64,000 bases of DNA from an uncultured Bacillota bacterium. Its GTDB lineage: Bacteria > Bacillota > Clostridia > Christensenellales > QAND01. The stretch lies in assembly GCA_905188085.1 (NCBI GenBank), contig CAJJKN010000006.1, positions 1 through 64,000 of the forward strand. Reading direction: 5' to 3'. Numbering within the stretch: position 1 is the stretch's first letter; every line of letters starts with the position of its first letter. The translations under genes were made by a program, and so were the position numbers. Under the pieces are notes generated by a model. That model was not told the DNA's origin, ran no database searches, and saw nothing but the letters and a program-made list of their open reading frames with translations. This document shows, one piece after another, positions 34,703-44,363 of this stretch.

Positions 34703-36679
34703 ATGCAATCTTTAGATAATCTATGCGCCAATGCCATTCGTGTCGTTTCGGCCGATGCCATTCAGCGCGCCAACAGCGGCCATCCCGGTATGGTCATGGG
34801 GGCAGCGCCGATGGGATATGCGCTTTATGCAAAGCATCTGAAAATCGATCCGAAACATCCCGATTGGCAAAACCGCGACCGGTTTGTGTTGTCCGCAGGG
34901 CACGGCAGCATGCTGCTGTATTCCCTGCTGCATCTGTTTGGCTTTGGCCTGACGATGGAGGACATTAAGTCCTTCCGTCAATGGGGTAGCCCCACGGCCG
35001 GCCATCCCGAATACGGCCATGCAGCCGGCATTGAAGCTACCACCGGTCCTCTGGGTCAGGGCGTATGTATGGCCGTTGGTATGGCCATGGCAGAAACCCA
35101 TCTGGCTGCGCAGTTTAACAAAGAAGGCTTCCCTGTGGTAGACCATTACACCTATGCTTTGGTGGGCGACGGCTGCTTGCAGGAAGGCATTTCCTCGGAA
35201 GCGTGTTCCTTTGCCGGCACGCAAAAGCTGGATAAGCTCATCGTCTTATACGACCGTAACCGGATCACCATCGAAGGTGATACCGCCGTTACCTTCAGCG
35301 AAGATGTGGCAGCCCGCTATCGTGCCTATGGCTGGCACACCATCGACAACGTAAACGGCGATGATATCGACGCCATTGCCGCCGCCATTGAGGACGCCAA
35401 AAAAGCCGGCAAACCCACGTTGATTTTGGTAGATACCAAAATTGCGCGATATACGCCGTTGGAAGGCTCTGAAAAATCTCACGGATCGCCGCTGGGCGAA
35501 GCGAACATCGAAGTGTTGCGCAAAAACCTGAACTGGCCTTTGGAAGAAAAATTTGCCGTTCCGCAGGAGGTTTATGATCATTGCGCAAAAGCCATGGAAA
35601 AAGGCGCAACGGCCTATGCGGATTGGTCCGCCATGATGGAAGACTATAAAGCACAATATCCGGATTGTTATAAAGCCTATCAGCAAGCCTTCACGCCCGG
35701 CATGCCCGAAGGTGTGGATGTTGAAAAGCTGATGGCCGTGGAAGAAAAGCCCATTGCCTCCCGCGTGGCTTCCGGCAATGCTTTGAATCTGCTGAAAGAT
35801 ATGGTGCCCAGCCTGTTTGGCGGCAGCGCCGATCTTGGCCCCTCTAACAACTCTGTCTTGAAAGACGCCGGCTGGTTTAGCCCGGAAGACCGCGCAGGCC
35901 GCAACATTCATTTCGGCATTCGCGAATTTGCCATGGCGGCCATGTGCAACGGCATGGCGCTGCACGGCGGCATTCGCCCGTTCTGCGCTACGTTCTTTGT
36001 TTTCAGCGACTATATGCGCAACGCCATTCGTTTGAGCGCTTTGATGCAAACCAACGTGATCTATGTGTTGACGCATGACAGCATCAGCGTCGGCGAAGAC
36101 GGCCCCACGCATGAGCCGATTGAACAGCTTGCTTCCTTCCGTGCTATGCCGGGCTGCACCACGTTCCGCCCCGCAGACGCACGGGAAACCGCAGCCAGCT
36201 ATGTCTATGCGCTGGGCAACCCCGGCCCCACGCTGTTGGCGCTCAGCCGTACAAACCTGCCTTTGCTGGAAGGCACCGGGCTAGAAGCGGCCAAGGGTGG
36301 CTATGTCATTCAGGATTGCGACGATACGCCGGATGTGATTCTCATCGGCACCGGTTCGGAAGTGCAGCTTTGTGTGGAAGCGGCCAAAGCCTTGGCAGCG
36401 GATGGGAAAAAGGTTCGCGTTGTCAGCATGCCCAGCATGGAACTGTTCCTGCGCCAAGGCGCAGCCTACCGCGATGCGGTTTTGCCGCCCAGCGTAAAAG
36501 CCCGCGTGGCCGTGGAGGCCGGCAGCAGCTTTGGATGGCGTGAAGTGATCGGCGACGCCGGTGAAACCGTGTGTATCGACCATTTCGGCGCTAGCGCTCC
36601 GGGAGCCGAATTGTTCAAGCAATTCGGATTTACCGTGGAAAACATCGTGGCCAAAGCCAACGCTTCCATGGCAAAATAA
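34703..36679 (+). CDS. tkt: Transketolase
   Basis: 658 residues, full-length. Transfers two-carbon units in the non-oxidative pentose phosphate pathway using thiamine diphosphate. Visible: [14 protein letters not shown] near 24-37, GHGSMLLY, the TPP motif GDGCLQEG (155-162) through Asn186, and the pyrimidine-domain [19 protein letters not shown] segment. AAGGAGG precedes the ATG. No transaldolase adjoins it. Confidence 0.97.
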   Translation: MQSLDNLCANAIRVVSADAIQRANSGHPGMVMGAAPMGYALYAKHLKIDPKHPDWQNRDRFVLSAGHGSMLLYSLLHLFGFGLTMEDIKSFRQWGSPTAGHPEYGHAAGIEATTGPLGQGVCMAVGMAMAETHLAAQFNKEGFPVVDHYTYALVGDGCLQEGISSEACSFAGTQKLDKLIVLYDRNRITIEGDTAVTFSEDVAARYRAYGWHTIDNVNGDDIDAIAAAIEDAKKAGKPTLILVDTKIARYTPLEGSEKSHGSPLGEANIEVLRKNLNWPLEEKFAVPQEVYDHCAKAMEKGATAYADWSAMMEDYKAQYPDCYKAYQQAFTPGMPEGVDVEKLMAVEEKPIASRVASGNALNLLKDMVPSLFGGSADLGPSNNSVLKDAGWFSPEDRAGRNIHFGIREFAMAAMCNGMALHGGIRPFCATFFVFSDYMRNAIRLSALMQTNVIYVLTHDSISVGEDGPTHEPIEQLASFRAMPGCTTFRPADARETAASYVYALGNPGPTLLALSRTNLPLLEGTGLEAAKGGYVIQDCDDTPDVILIGTGSEVQLCVEAAKALAADGKKVRVVSMPSMELFLRQGAAYRDAVLPPSVKARVAVEAGSSFGWREVIGDAGETVCIDHFGASAPGAELFKQFGFTVENIVAKANASMAK

Positions 36680-36698
36680 TGATCCTTTACAATGTCCG

Positions 36699-36727
36699 GA
36701 GGCCGTGTTTTCAACGCGGCCTCTTTT
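36699..36727 (+). terminator. Terminator of transketolase
   Basis: GAGGCCG / CGGCCTC stem with an 11-base loop and TTTT. Confidence 0.7.
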
Positions 36728-36745
36728 ACACCGGGAGGTATGATG

Positions 36746-38104
36746 ATGGAATGGTGGATGATTGCGCTTTTGCTCATCGGCAGCGCCGGGCTCATCGTCG
36801 GGGTTATCACCCTGATAAAGGCCGGAAAAGGCAACGGCTATGACGGCACATTGGAGCGCATGCAGCGGGATTTGCAGCAGGACATTCGCCTGTCCCGCCA
36901 GGAAACGCAGCAAACGGTGCAAACCACGGTGAAAAATCTTTCCGAATTGTTGGCCGCTTCCCAGTCGCAAACCGCGGCGGTGCAGGACAAGCGGCTGGCA
37001 GAATTGAATCTGCAAATTACCCAGCGCAACGATACGTTGCAGCGCACCATGGAAAACGGCTTAAAACTCATGGATGACAGGGTTGCCAAATTAACCCTGC
37101 ATACCGAACAGCAGCTGGAACAGATGCGGCAAAGCATGGAACAGCGCATTCGCTCCATGCAGGAAGACAATGGAAAAAAACTGGAACAGATGCGCGCTAC
37201 CGTGGATGAAAAGCTGCAAAAGACGCTGGAAGACCGCATCGGCCAATCTTTTCGTCTGGTCAACGATCGCTTGGAACAAGTATACAAAGGCCTTGGCGAA
37301 ATGCAAACTTTGGCCAGCGGCGTAGGCGATTTGAAAAAGGTGCTGTCCAACGTGAAAACCCGCGGCATTGTCGGCGAAATTCAGCTGGGCTCTATTTTGG
37401 ATCAGATTCTTTCGCCGGATCAATATGATGCAAATGTTGTTACCAAACACGGCTCTGCCGAGCGCGTGGAGTTTGCCGTAAAATTCCCGGGCGACGAAGA
37501 GGGAGGATTTGTCTATCTTCCCATCGACGCCAAATTCCCGGCCGATGCCTATGCGCAGTTGCAAGATGCCTATGATATGAGCGATGCCGCCGCCATTTCG
37601 GAAGCCGGCAAAAACCTGGATCGGACGATTCGCTCCTTTGCCAAAGATATTTCCACCAAATATATCGACCCTCCCTACACCACGGATTTTGCCATTATGT
37701 TTTTGCCGTTTGAAGGCTTGTACGCAGAAGTGGTGCGCCGGGGGCTTGTCGAAACGCTGCAACGGGATTATCATATCAATATTGCAGGCCCCACCACCAT
37801 GAGCGCCATTTTAAACAGTTTGCAGATGGGCTTCCGCACGCTGGCCATCCAAAAGCACACCAGCGAAGTATGGAAAGTGCTGGGCGCGGTGAAAACCGAA
37901 TTTAATAAATTCGGCGATGCTCTGGCCGCCACGCAAAAACAGCTGGAAACAGCTTCCAACAAGCTGGAAAATCTGGTCGGCACGCGCACACGGCAAATTC
38001 AAAGAAAATTAAGCAAAGTTGAAAGCCTGCCGGAACTGCAAAGCCAGCAAATTTTATCCTTGGAATCTACCGAGCCCATGGATTTCAATGAAGAGGAACG
38101 GTGA
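36746..38104 (+). CDS. rmuC: DNA recombination protein RmuC
   Basis: 452 residues. One N-terminal membrane helix (about 3-24), a long coiled coil rich in Gln and Arg (about 30-190), then the RmuC nuclease-like domain: GEIQLGSILDQILSPDQYDANV, LPIDAKFPADAYAQL, IDPPYTTDFAIMFLPFEGLYAEV and GPTTMSAILNSLQMGFRTLAIQK. RmuC limits inversion and rearrangement at repeats in Escherichia coli. Three in-frame ATGs occur at 36740, 36743 and 36746; the last is best spaced from GGGAGG. Confidence 0.94.
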   Translation: MEWWMIALLLIGSAGLIVGVITLIKAGKGNGYDGTLERMQRDLQQDIRLSRQETQQTVQTTVKNLSELLAASQSQTAAVQDKRLAELNLQITQRNDTLQRTMENGLKLMDDRVAKLTLHTEQQLEQMRQSMEQRIRSMQEDNGKKLEQMRATVDEKLQKTLEDRIGQSFRLVNDRLEQVYKGLGEMQTLASGVGDLKKVLSNVKTRGIVGEIQLGSILDQILSPDQYDANVVTKHGSAERVEFAVKFPGDEEGGFVYLPIDAKFPADAYAQLQDAYDMSDAAAISEAGKNLDRTIRSFAKDISTKYIDPPYTTDFAIMFLPFEGLYAEVVRRGLVETLQRDYHINIAGPTTMSAILNSLQMGFRTLAIQKHTSEVWKVLGAVKTEFNKFGDALAATQKQLETASNKLENLVGTRTRQIQRKLSKVESLPELQSQQILSLESTEPMDFNEEER

Positions 38105-38111
38105 AATTACA

Positions 38112-38936
38112 ATGCAACAACGGATTGATCTGGTCGGGAAAATCGGCTCTATGGCTCTGATTCGGCCGGAGGACCATGACATCGACTATAACATTTTCTC
38201 CCGTTTGGGTCATGCCCTGCGTCCCGGTATGATCTGGGTTTCTTCCGGGGCTACGGAAATCGGCCGATTGGACTATCTGCGCCGCCATGGGCATGAACTG
38301 GACAACGGCATAGACGAAATGAAAACCGACTATGCCGCCCAGGGACAGGCCATTTTGATGGAAAACTATCGCCGGTTTATTGACCCGAAATATTCTGTTC
38401 GCCAGGTGTTGGTAGAGCATCAGCATTTTAACGACCCTGAAAAGCGCGCCCATCTGCAAGGTTTGTTTTTCCGGGCCGCTGAGCAGAATGCCATTCCCAT
38501 TGTCAACTATAACGATCCGGTTTCCTTTACGGAAAACCGCAAAATGGAGCTTATCGCGCTGAAAAAGCAGCATGAAGACGTCGTGGAGTGCATCGATAAC
38601 GATGAAACAGCCGCCGTCATTGCCGAAGCGGTTCATGCGCGCACGCTTTTGTTGATGACCGGCGTAGAAGGCATTTATGCCGATCCTCAGGATCCCTCCA
38701 CGTTGATTCGCGAAATCTCCGCCAAAACGCCGGAGGCATTGGAAAAGAAGGTACGCGAATTGCAAAAAAGCTGCGTAGGGGCCAGCCGCCCCGGCGCAAA
38801 CGGCGCCAAAGCCAAATTGGAATATGCGCTGCGCAGCGCGCTTTCCGGTACCCATGTTATCATCGGCCATGCCAAACATCATTTAAACGATCTGCTGGCG
38901 GAAAGCGTGCCCTGCACCGTCATCGGCCTGGATTGA
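38112..38936 (+). CDS. Amino acid kinase family protein (glutamate 5-kinase/uridylate kinase-like)
   Basis: 274 residues. VSSGATEIGR near residue 44, NDPVSFTE, DNDETAAVIAEAVHARTLLLMTGVEGIYADP and GANGAKAKLEYAL fit the amino acid kinase fold, closest to the kinase domain of glutamate 5-kinase. It lacks the PUA domain and the usual KLG start, and no proA is near, so proB is not assigned. It begins 7 bases after rmuC. Substrate uncertain. Confidence 0.82.
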   Translation: MQQRIDLVGKIGSMALIRPEDHDIDYNIFSRLGHALRPGMIWVSSGATEIGRLDYLRRHGHELDNGIDEMKTDYAAQGQAILMENYRRFIDPKYSVRQVLVEHQHFNDPEKRAHLQGLFFRAAEQNAIPIVNYNDPVSFTENRKMELIALKKQHEDVVECIDNDETAAVIAEAVHARTLLLMTGVEGIYADPQDPSTLIREISAKTPEALEKKVRELQKSCVGASRPGANGAKAKLEYALRSALSGTHVIIGHAKHHLNDLLAESVPCTVIGLD

Positions 38937-38943
38937 CGGTTTG

Positions 38944-38972
38944 TTGAATTTCCCTTTTCTCTATGGCATAAT
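38944..38972 (+). promoter_or_regulatory. Promoter of the Rrf2-type regulator gene
   Basis: TTGAAT, 17-base spacer, CATAAT; 26 bases before the ATG. Confidence 0.55.
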
Positions 38973-38998
38973 GCTTGTATCCGGCAAGGAGGCGCTTG

Positions 38999-39433
38999 AT
39001 GAAGATTTCAACAAAAGGTCGTTATGCCCTGCGTATGATGCTGGAATTGGCGTTGCATTATCCTGATCACTGTGTTTCCGTAAAGGAAATTGCACAGCGC
39101 CAGCAAATCTCCGGCAAATATCTGGAGCAGATCATTACGCAATTGAACCGGGCAGGGTTTGTGCAAAGCATACGAGGCTCCCAAGGGGGCTATCGGCTGA
39201 TCAAAGAGCCTTCACAATACACCGTCGGCAGCATTTTGCGCGTGGTAGAGGGGAATTTGGCGCCGGTTGCCTGCCTGGAAAACGAGGAAAACAATTGCGA
39301 GCGAAAAAGCCGCTGCGTTACGGTAGAGGTTTGGGAACAAGTTTATCAGGCCGTTTGCCAGGTTGTGGATCATATCACGCTGGCAGACCTTGTGCGCAGG
39401 TATCATGAAAAAAATCCGGAGGAAAGCAACTAA
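38999..39433 (+). CDS. Rrf2-family (IscR-like) transcriptional regulator
   Basis: 144 residues. Winged helix (MKISTKGRYALRMMLELALH, QISGKYLEQIITQLNRAGFVQSIRGSQGGYRL) followed by three cysteines at 92, 100 and 106, a spacing close to that of Fe-S-binding IscR. That suggests an iron-sulfur sensor. It is not followed by iscS or suf genes, so the target is elsewhere. AAGGAGG sets the ATG at 38999. Confidence 0.92.
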   Translation: MKISTKGRYALRMMLELALHYPDHCVSVKEIAQRQQISGKYLEQIITQLNRAGFVQSIRGSQGGYRLIKEPSQYTVGSILRVVEGNLAPVACLENEENNCERKSRCVTVEVWEQVYQAVCQVVDHITLADLVRRYHEKNPEESN

Positions 39434-39437
39434 ATCA

Positions 39438-39474
39438 AATCGAAATGCATTGATCTTGCATTTCGATTTTTTTT
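39438..39474 (+). terminator. Terminator of the Rrf2-type gene
   Basis: AATCGAAATGCA / TGCATTTCGATT with a short loop, then T8. Confidence 0.88.
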
Positions 39475-39581
39475 ATTTTAAATCCGATTTTATCTTGTTC
39501 TCTCCCGGTTTGTTTTCCTTGCTTTCCGCAAACGAGTTTGATAATATAAAATTACAGCACTTTCTATGGGGGAGAGAATAG

Positions 39582-39644
39582 GTGTCTTTTTTTTGTTTTG
39601 AGAATTTGGTTTTATATTTAAAAACCAAACGCTTATATCATTAG
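39582..39644 (+). pseudogene. Partial duplicate of the MATE gene 5' end (20 codons)
   Basis: A GTG preceded by GGGGGAGAG opens a 20-codon frame reading MSFFCFENLVLYLKTKRLYH and then TAG. The MATE gene 120 bases downstream begins MSFFGFEDHNFYRTMKRLAV. Ten of the first 19 positions agree, and the ribosome binding sites and T runs are alike. It looks like a decayed duplication of the start region; a functional upstream ORF is less likely but not excluded. Confidence 0.55.
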
Positions 39645-39701
39645 CGCTTCTTTCCTTTTCTCATTTTTCTTAAACAAATTTTTAGGAAGGGAAAGATAGA
39701 A

Positions 39702-41069
39702 GTGTCTTTTTTTGGATTTGAAGATCATAATTTTTATCGCACTATGAAACGCCTTGCAGTCCCGCTTATGCTTCAGCAGCTTGTTTCCAGCTCCATGATG
39801 GTGGTGGACAACCTCATGATCGGCTCTTTGGGAGACAACGCGTTGGCAGCGCTGATGCAAGCCAATCAGGTGACTTTTTTATTTCTTGTTTTTATTTTCG
39901 GCATCACAAGTGCTACCACAGCGTTTGCCTCTCAGTTTTGGGGAAACCGCGATCTATTGAGTATCCGCCGCACCTATGGGCTTGCGTTGATCTGCGGACA
40001 AATCATTGGCTGGGCCTTTTGTATTTTATGCTTTTTTTCGCCGCAAACGCTTTTGCGCTTGTTTACCGATGAGCCGGAAGTGCTTTCTTTAGGCGCGCAA
40101 TATCTCAGCATTGTCTGCTTTTCCTATCCGTTTATCGGGGCAGGCTTTATTTTGGGCTCCATTTTGCGCGGCACCGGCGATGTAAAATACCCCATGGCAA
40201 CCGCCCTTACCGGTCTGTGCGTCAATGTTGTGTTCAACTATCTGTTGATCTTCGGAAAATTCGGTTTCCCGCAAATGGGCATTCGCGGCGCGGCGCTGGC
40301 TTCTATGATGAGCCAGGCGGTGGACTGTATCTTGCTGTTTATCATCAAATCCGTCAAACGCATGCCGGCCTTTGATAAATCCCTGCCGATTTTCCCGATC
40401 CCCACGGAGCATATCAAAAAATATTTCAAGCTGGTGGTGCCTGTATTTTTAAACGAAAGCTTTTGGTCTATGGCGCAGTTCACCGTTATGCTCTGCTATG
40501 CGCGGATGGGCACGCAGATGTCCGCCGCCACCGGCATTTTCAACTCCTTTGACAAGATGGGCTATGTCATCTTTGTTGGGCTTAGCAATTCGTGCGCCAT
40601 CCAATGCGGCAAAGCCATCGGCGAAGGCAACCTTAAAACCGCACAAACCTATGCCCGCCGTTATTTGCGCATCGCGCCCAGCGTTGCGGTATTTGTGGCT
40701 CTGGCGTTGAACTTGGCAGCCCCGTTTGTAATGGGCTTTTACGACGCCAGCATCGAAGTAAAAGCCATTGCGTTGAATATTGTTCGCATTTACGGCTGTA
40801 TGCTGCCGGTACTCATGTTTAACAACATGGTGGTTGTGGGCATTTTGCGCAGCGGCGGCGATGTGCGTTTTTCGCTGTTTTTGGATGCCGGCTTCCAGTG
40901 GACGTTGATCTTAATCCCCGTCGCGCTGGCCGCCTTTGTCTTTCATGTTTCCCCGCTGTGGGTTTATGCGTTTACGGCCCCCGGCGAAATCATCAAGCTT
41001 TTGATCGGCCGCCGGCGCGTAAACAGCGGCGCCTGGATTCATACGCTTACCTACGAAGCCAACGTATAA
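39702..41069 (+). CDS. MATE-family efflux transporter
   Basis: 455 residues with 12 expected membrane helices. MATE features: MLQQLVSSSMMVVDNLMIGSLG near residues 24-44, FILGSILRGTGDVKYPM near 150-166, and the mirrored GILRSGGDVRFSLFLD in the second half. Exports cationic drugs or metabolites driven by Na+ or H+. The start is GTG with AGGAAGGG upstream; ATG at codon 15 is too far inside the family N-terminus. Confidence 0.93.
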   Translation: MSFFGFEDHNFYRTMKRLAVPLMLQQLVSSSMMVVDNLMIGSLGDNALAALMQANQVTFLFLVFIFGITSATTAFASQFWGNRDLLSIRRTYGLALICGQIIGWAFCILCFFSPQTLLRLFTDEPEVLSLGAQYLSIVCFSYPFIGAGFILGSILRGTGDVKYPMATALTGLCVNVVFNYLLIFGKFGFPQMGIRGAALASMMSQAVDCILLFIIKSVKRMPAFDKSLPIFPIPTEHIKKYFKLVVPVFLNESFWSMAQFTVMLCYARMGTQMSAATGIFNSFDKMGYVIFVGLSNSCAIQCGKAIGEGNLKTAQTYARRYLRIAPSVAVFVALALNLAAPFVMGFYDASIEVKAIALNIVRIYGCMLPVLMFNNMVVVGILRSGGDVRFSLFLDAGFQWTLILIPVALAAFVFHVSPLWVYAFTAPGEIIKLLIGRRRVNSGAWIHTLTYEANV

Positions 41070-41096
41070 TTTTTGATCTTTCACGTTCTCCATGCA

Positions 41097-41133
41097 AACG
41101 GGGCCGCTTGCAGTTTTGCACGGCCCTGTTTTT
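41097..41133 (+). terminator. Terminator of the MATE gene
   Basis: AACGGGGCCG / CGGCCCTGTT with an inner TGCA pairing, then T5. Confidence 0.75.
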
Positions 41134-41211
41134 CTATGTTTTACAATTATTTTTCTTCATCTTTTTGCGTATTCGCGTTTTCTCCTACATTTACATTCTT
41201 TTTTGTGTAAT

Positions 41212-41246
41212 AAAAAAAGCGGTATGGCCTCCATACCGCTTTTTAA
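41212..41246 (-). terminator. Terminator of the aldo/keto reductase gene
   Basis: Perfect 14-bp stem AAAAAGCGGTATGG / CCATACCGCTTTTT with CCT loop; works leftward and perhaps both ways. Confidence 0.88.
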
Positions 41247-41254
41247 GCTGTTGT

Positions 41255-42286
41255 TTAGTCTGTCCATTCGTCTTTATGTTCTTCGGCCCAGGCCCAAAAC
41301 TTCTTGTTTTGCGCTGCCAGCATGGAGGGCGTATCCAAATGATACGGACAGCGGCTGGCACATTTCCCGCAATGAACACAGTTTTCCACAAGTTTTTGTT
41401 CTTCCCTATATTTTTTAGTCAAGAACGGCTGATACGGAGCGCGCGTGGCCAACAGATGAATCCGTGCTGCTGTGGGGATGTTAATCCCCTGAGGACATGG
41501 CATACAATATCCGCAGGAACGGCAAAATTCTCCGGCCAACTCTTTGCGGTCTTTTTCAATGATCGCCCACAGTTCGTCGTTCAACGCCGGCGGATTGGCA
41601 TCCAGCGCCAAAAACTCATCCAATTCCCATTCATGCTGAATGCCAAAAATCGGCACTACATTGTCATATTGGCGGATAAACGCCACTGCGGCCGGCACAT
41701 TGCCCACCAGTCCGCCGGAAAGCGCTTTCATGGCAATAAAGCCCATGTCTTTTTCCTTACATCTGCGCAGAAGGTCGTCTTCCACTTCGCCGGAAAGATA
41801 GCAAAACGGGAACTGCAGCGTTTCAAAAACGCCGGATTCAATGGCCTCTATCGCCATTTTGGGGGAATGGTTGGTAATGCCGATATGACGTACATATCCT
41901 TTTTTCTGCAATTCCAACAGCCCTGCCAGCGGCCCATCCGGATCTTCATAATCCAGCGAAGAGGGGTTGTGCAGCTGATACAGGTCAAAATAATCCGAGC
42001 GGATATTTCTAAGCCCCTGCATACAATGGTCTATCACTTCCTGCTTGGTTTTCCCCATGGATTTGGAGGAAATGATGACTTCTTTTCGAACATCGGAAAG
42101 GGCGGCGCCCAATTTTTCTTCGCTGTCCGTATAATAGCGTGCCGTATCAAAATAATTGATCCCCGCATCAAACGCTTTACGCAAAATACGAATGGCCGTC
42201 GGAAAATCGTCCCTCTGAATGGGAAGTGCGCCAAAGGAGGTTTTTGTTACCATCAATTCGGTCTTGCCGAGTCGCAACTTTTCCAA
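41255..42286 (-). CDS. Aldo/keto reductase with C-terminal 2x[4Fe-4S] ferredoxin domain
   Basis: 343 residues from a proposed TTG start; AAAGGGTGAG lies upstream, and family members usually begin M-x-KRxLGKTGL, matching LEKLRLGKTEL. An ATG at 42313 is the alternative. The TIM-barrel reductase part has the Asp-Tyr-Lys-His set in FDTARYYTDSE, SSKSMG and LHN. The tail carries CRSCGYCMPCPQGINIP and CVHCGKCASRCPYHL, two 4Fe-4S binding motifs. This fused type is common in anaerobes and its substrate is unknown. It is divergent from the larA-like operon. Confidence 0.92.
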   Translation of the reverse strand: MEKLRLGKTELMVTKTSFGALPIQRDDFPTAIRILRKAFDAGINYFDTARYYTDSEEKLGAALSDVRKEVIISSKSMGKTKQEVIDHCMQGLRNIRSDYFDLYQLHNPSSLDYEDPDGPLAGLLELQKKGYVRHIGITNHSPKMAIEAIESGVFETLQFPFCYLSGEVEDDLLRRCKEKDMGFIAMKALSGGLVGNVPAAVAFIRQYDNVVPIFGIQHEWELDEFLALDANPPALNDELWAIIEKDRKELAGEFCRSCGYCMPCPQGINIPTAARIHLLATRAPYQPFLTKKYREEQKLVENCVHCGKCASRCPYHLDTPSMLAAQNKKFWAWAEEHKDEWTD

Positions 42287-42421
42287 AAATAACTCACCCT
42301 TTACTATAAACATTTTGTAAAACGAGTTTTACTGATTTTATTGTAACACAGTGCCGCAAAAAAACCAAAACTTCCTTTGAATATGGTATACTATTTGTAA
42401 CCATTTTTTGGAGGTAACCAC

Positions 42422-43708
42422 ATGGCACAGGTATCCATTCCCTTCGGCCAGCGCACGGTACAGTGCTACATTCCCGATGATCGTCTTTTGGGCGTTTTGC
42501 GCCCGGCAACACAAGCCAAAACCACGGTATCCGAACAGCAGAAAATCGTAAAACAAGCTCTTTTGCATCCCATTGGTTCGCCCTCTTTGCAGGCGCTTTC
42601 TAAAGATAAAAACAAAATCCTCATCATTACCAGCGACCATACCCGGCCCATGCCCAGCAAAATTACAATGCCGTTGCTGCTGGAGCAAATCCGCCTTGGC
42701 AACCCCGCTGCAAAAATTCATATTCTGGTGGCCACGGGGTTTCATCGCTTAACAACGCAGGATGAATTGTTATCTCGTTTCGGCCGCGAAATCGTGGAAA
42801 ACGAAACTGTCTTGGTGCATAACGCCCGAGATCCGCAGTCTATGCACCGATTCGGTATTTTGCCCTCCGGCGGTGCGCTTTTGCTAAACGCGGAAGCTGC
42901 CTGGGCGGATCTTGTACTTTCCGAAGGCTTTATCGAACCTCATTTTTTTGCCGGCTATTCCGGCGGCCGCAAAAGCATCTTGCCCGGCATTGCCTCGCAG
43001 GAAACCGTTTTTTATAACCACAATGCGGAATTCATTCACCATCCTGCAGCGCATAGCGGAAGCTTGGCGGAAAACCCCATCCATAAAGATATGGTTTATG
43101 CCGCCAAGCAAGCGCATTTGCAGTTTATCTTAAACGTATGCTTAAACGAAGAAAAACAGATCGTCCGCGCCTTTGCCGGCGATTTTGAAAAAGCCCATGC
43201 GGCAGGCTGCGCTTATGTAGAAACGCAAACCTCCGTATCTACCGATCAGCAGGCAGATATTGTTATCACCGGAAACGGCGGCTCGCCCTTGGATCTGAAT
43301 ATCTATCAATCCGTAAAATGCATGAGCGGTGCAGAGCCGTGCGTGCGCCCCGGCGGCGTGATCATTGCGCTGTGTTCCTGTTATGACGGCCACGGCAGCC
43401 AGGGCTTTTACGATCTGTTTCAGCAATATAAAATACCGGATGCCTTGATGCAGGCTCTTTTGGAAAAGCCGCGCAGCGAAACCGTAGCCGATCAATGGCA
43501 GGCGCAGATTTTGGCCCGCGTGTTGCAAAAGGCGCATGTCATTTTGGTAACGGATCAATGCTCCGAAACGCTGGTTCGTTCTTTCGGCCTGCTTCATGCG
43601 CAAGACTTTTCCCGGGCCATGGAGATGGCGGAAGCCATTGTCGGCAAACAAAGCACGGTATTGTGCATGCCCAACGGCGTTGAACTAATGGCGCAGATAC
43701 GCGCCTAA
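42422..43708 (+). CDS. larA: LarA-family nickel-pincer-dependent racemase/epimerase
   Basis: 428 residues. The residues known to hold the Ni-pincer nucleotide and act in catalysis in Lactiplantibacillus LarA occur at the same numbers: His108 (GFHR), His174 (EPH), Lys184 (GGRK) and His200 (NHN). SDHTRPMPS (71-79) is also present. The family racemises lactate or other 2-hydroxy acids. The maturation genes larB, larC and larE are not in the window. Clustering with an aldolase and a 2-hydroxyacid dehydrogenase suggests a sugar-acid or larger 2-hydroxy acid substrate rather than lactate. TTGGAGG precedes the ATG. Confidence 0.9.
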   Translation: MAQVSIPFGQRTVQCYIPDDRLLGVLRPATQAKTTVSEQQKIVKQALLHPIGSPSLQALSKDKNKILIITSDHTRPMPSKITMPLLLEQIRLGNPAAKIHILVATGFHRLTTQDELLSRFGREIVENETVLVHNARDPQSMHRFGILPSGGALLLNAEAAWADLVLSEGFIEPHFFAGYSGGRKSILPGIASQETVFYNHNAEFIHHPAAHSGSLAENPIHKDMVYAAKQAHLQFILNVCLNEEKQIVRAFAGDFEKAHAAGCAYVETQTSVSTDQQADIVITGNGGSPLDLNIYQSVKCMSGAEPCVRPGGVIIALCSCYDGHGSQGFYDLFQQYKIPDALMQALLEKPRSETVADQWQAQILARVLQKAHVILVTDQCSETLVRSFGLLHAQDFSRAMEMAEAIVGKQSTVLCMPNGVELMAQIRA

Positions 43709-43735
43709 AATATATCCTTTTAAGGAGGCGGCACT

Positions 43736-44359
43736 ATGCTTTTACAACAAGAACGGGAACTGGTGCAAGCGTATGGCCTTAAGATGTTGGAAAAAGGGCT
43801 GACAACCGGCACGTCGGGCAATATCAGCGTTTTCAACCGCAAAGAAGGCCTGTACGCCATGAGCCCATCGTCTATGGATTATCATGAGATCCGGCCCGAA
43901 GATGTGGTCATTATCGACCTGGAGGGAAACATCGTGGAGGGGACCCGTCGTCCTTCCATTGAGCATGTTATGCACCGCAGCTATTATGCCGGGCGTGAAG
44001 ATGTGAACGCCGTGGTTCATACACACTCCCCTTATGCCTGTGCGGCCTCTGCCTTTGGCAAACCAATGCCGGCGGTGAATTTCATGCTGGGGCTTTGCGG
44101 CGCTTATGAGCTGCCCTGCGTGGGCTTTGCGCCTCCCGGCACTCAGGAACTGGCCGATATTGCTTTTGAAGGCATGAAAGGCTACAAGGCGGCTTTGCTG
44201 CAAAATCACGGCCTGTTGGCCGTTGGCGCCACCATTGAACAGGCCATGTTCCTGGCAGAAGAAATGGAAGCCATGGCACAGCTGTATTTTTTGGCAAAGA
44301 GCATGGGCGATCCGATCTTTGTGACGGACGAAATGATGAAAGGGATGAAAATCGGGTAA
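43736..44359 (+). CDS. Class II aldolase/adducin family protein (L-fuculose-phosphate aldolase-like)
   Basis: 207 residues. Metal ligands fit His95, His97 (VVHTHSPYA) and His158 (QNHGLLAVG), with the catalytic Glu76 in SIEH. TGTSGNIS and SPSSMDY bind phosphate in relatives. It should cleave or decarboxylate a sugar phosphate or sugar-acid phosphate. AAGGAGG precedes the ATG. It starts 27 bases after larA and ends 4 bases before the dehydrogenase gene. Confidence 0.92.
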   Translation: MLLQQERELVQAYGLKMLEKGLTTGTSGNISVFNRKEGLYAMSPSSMDYHEIRPEDVVIIDLEGNIVEGTRRPSIEHVMHRSYYAGREDVNAVVHTHSPYACAASAFGKPMPAVNFMLGLCGAYELPCVGFAPPGTQELADIAFEGMKGYKAALLQNHGLLAVGATIEQAMFLAEEMEAMAQLYFLAKSMGDPIFVTDEMMKGMKIG

Positions 44360-44363
44360 GGCC

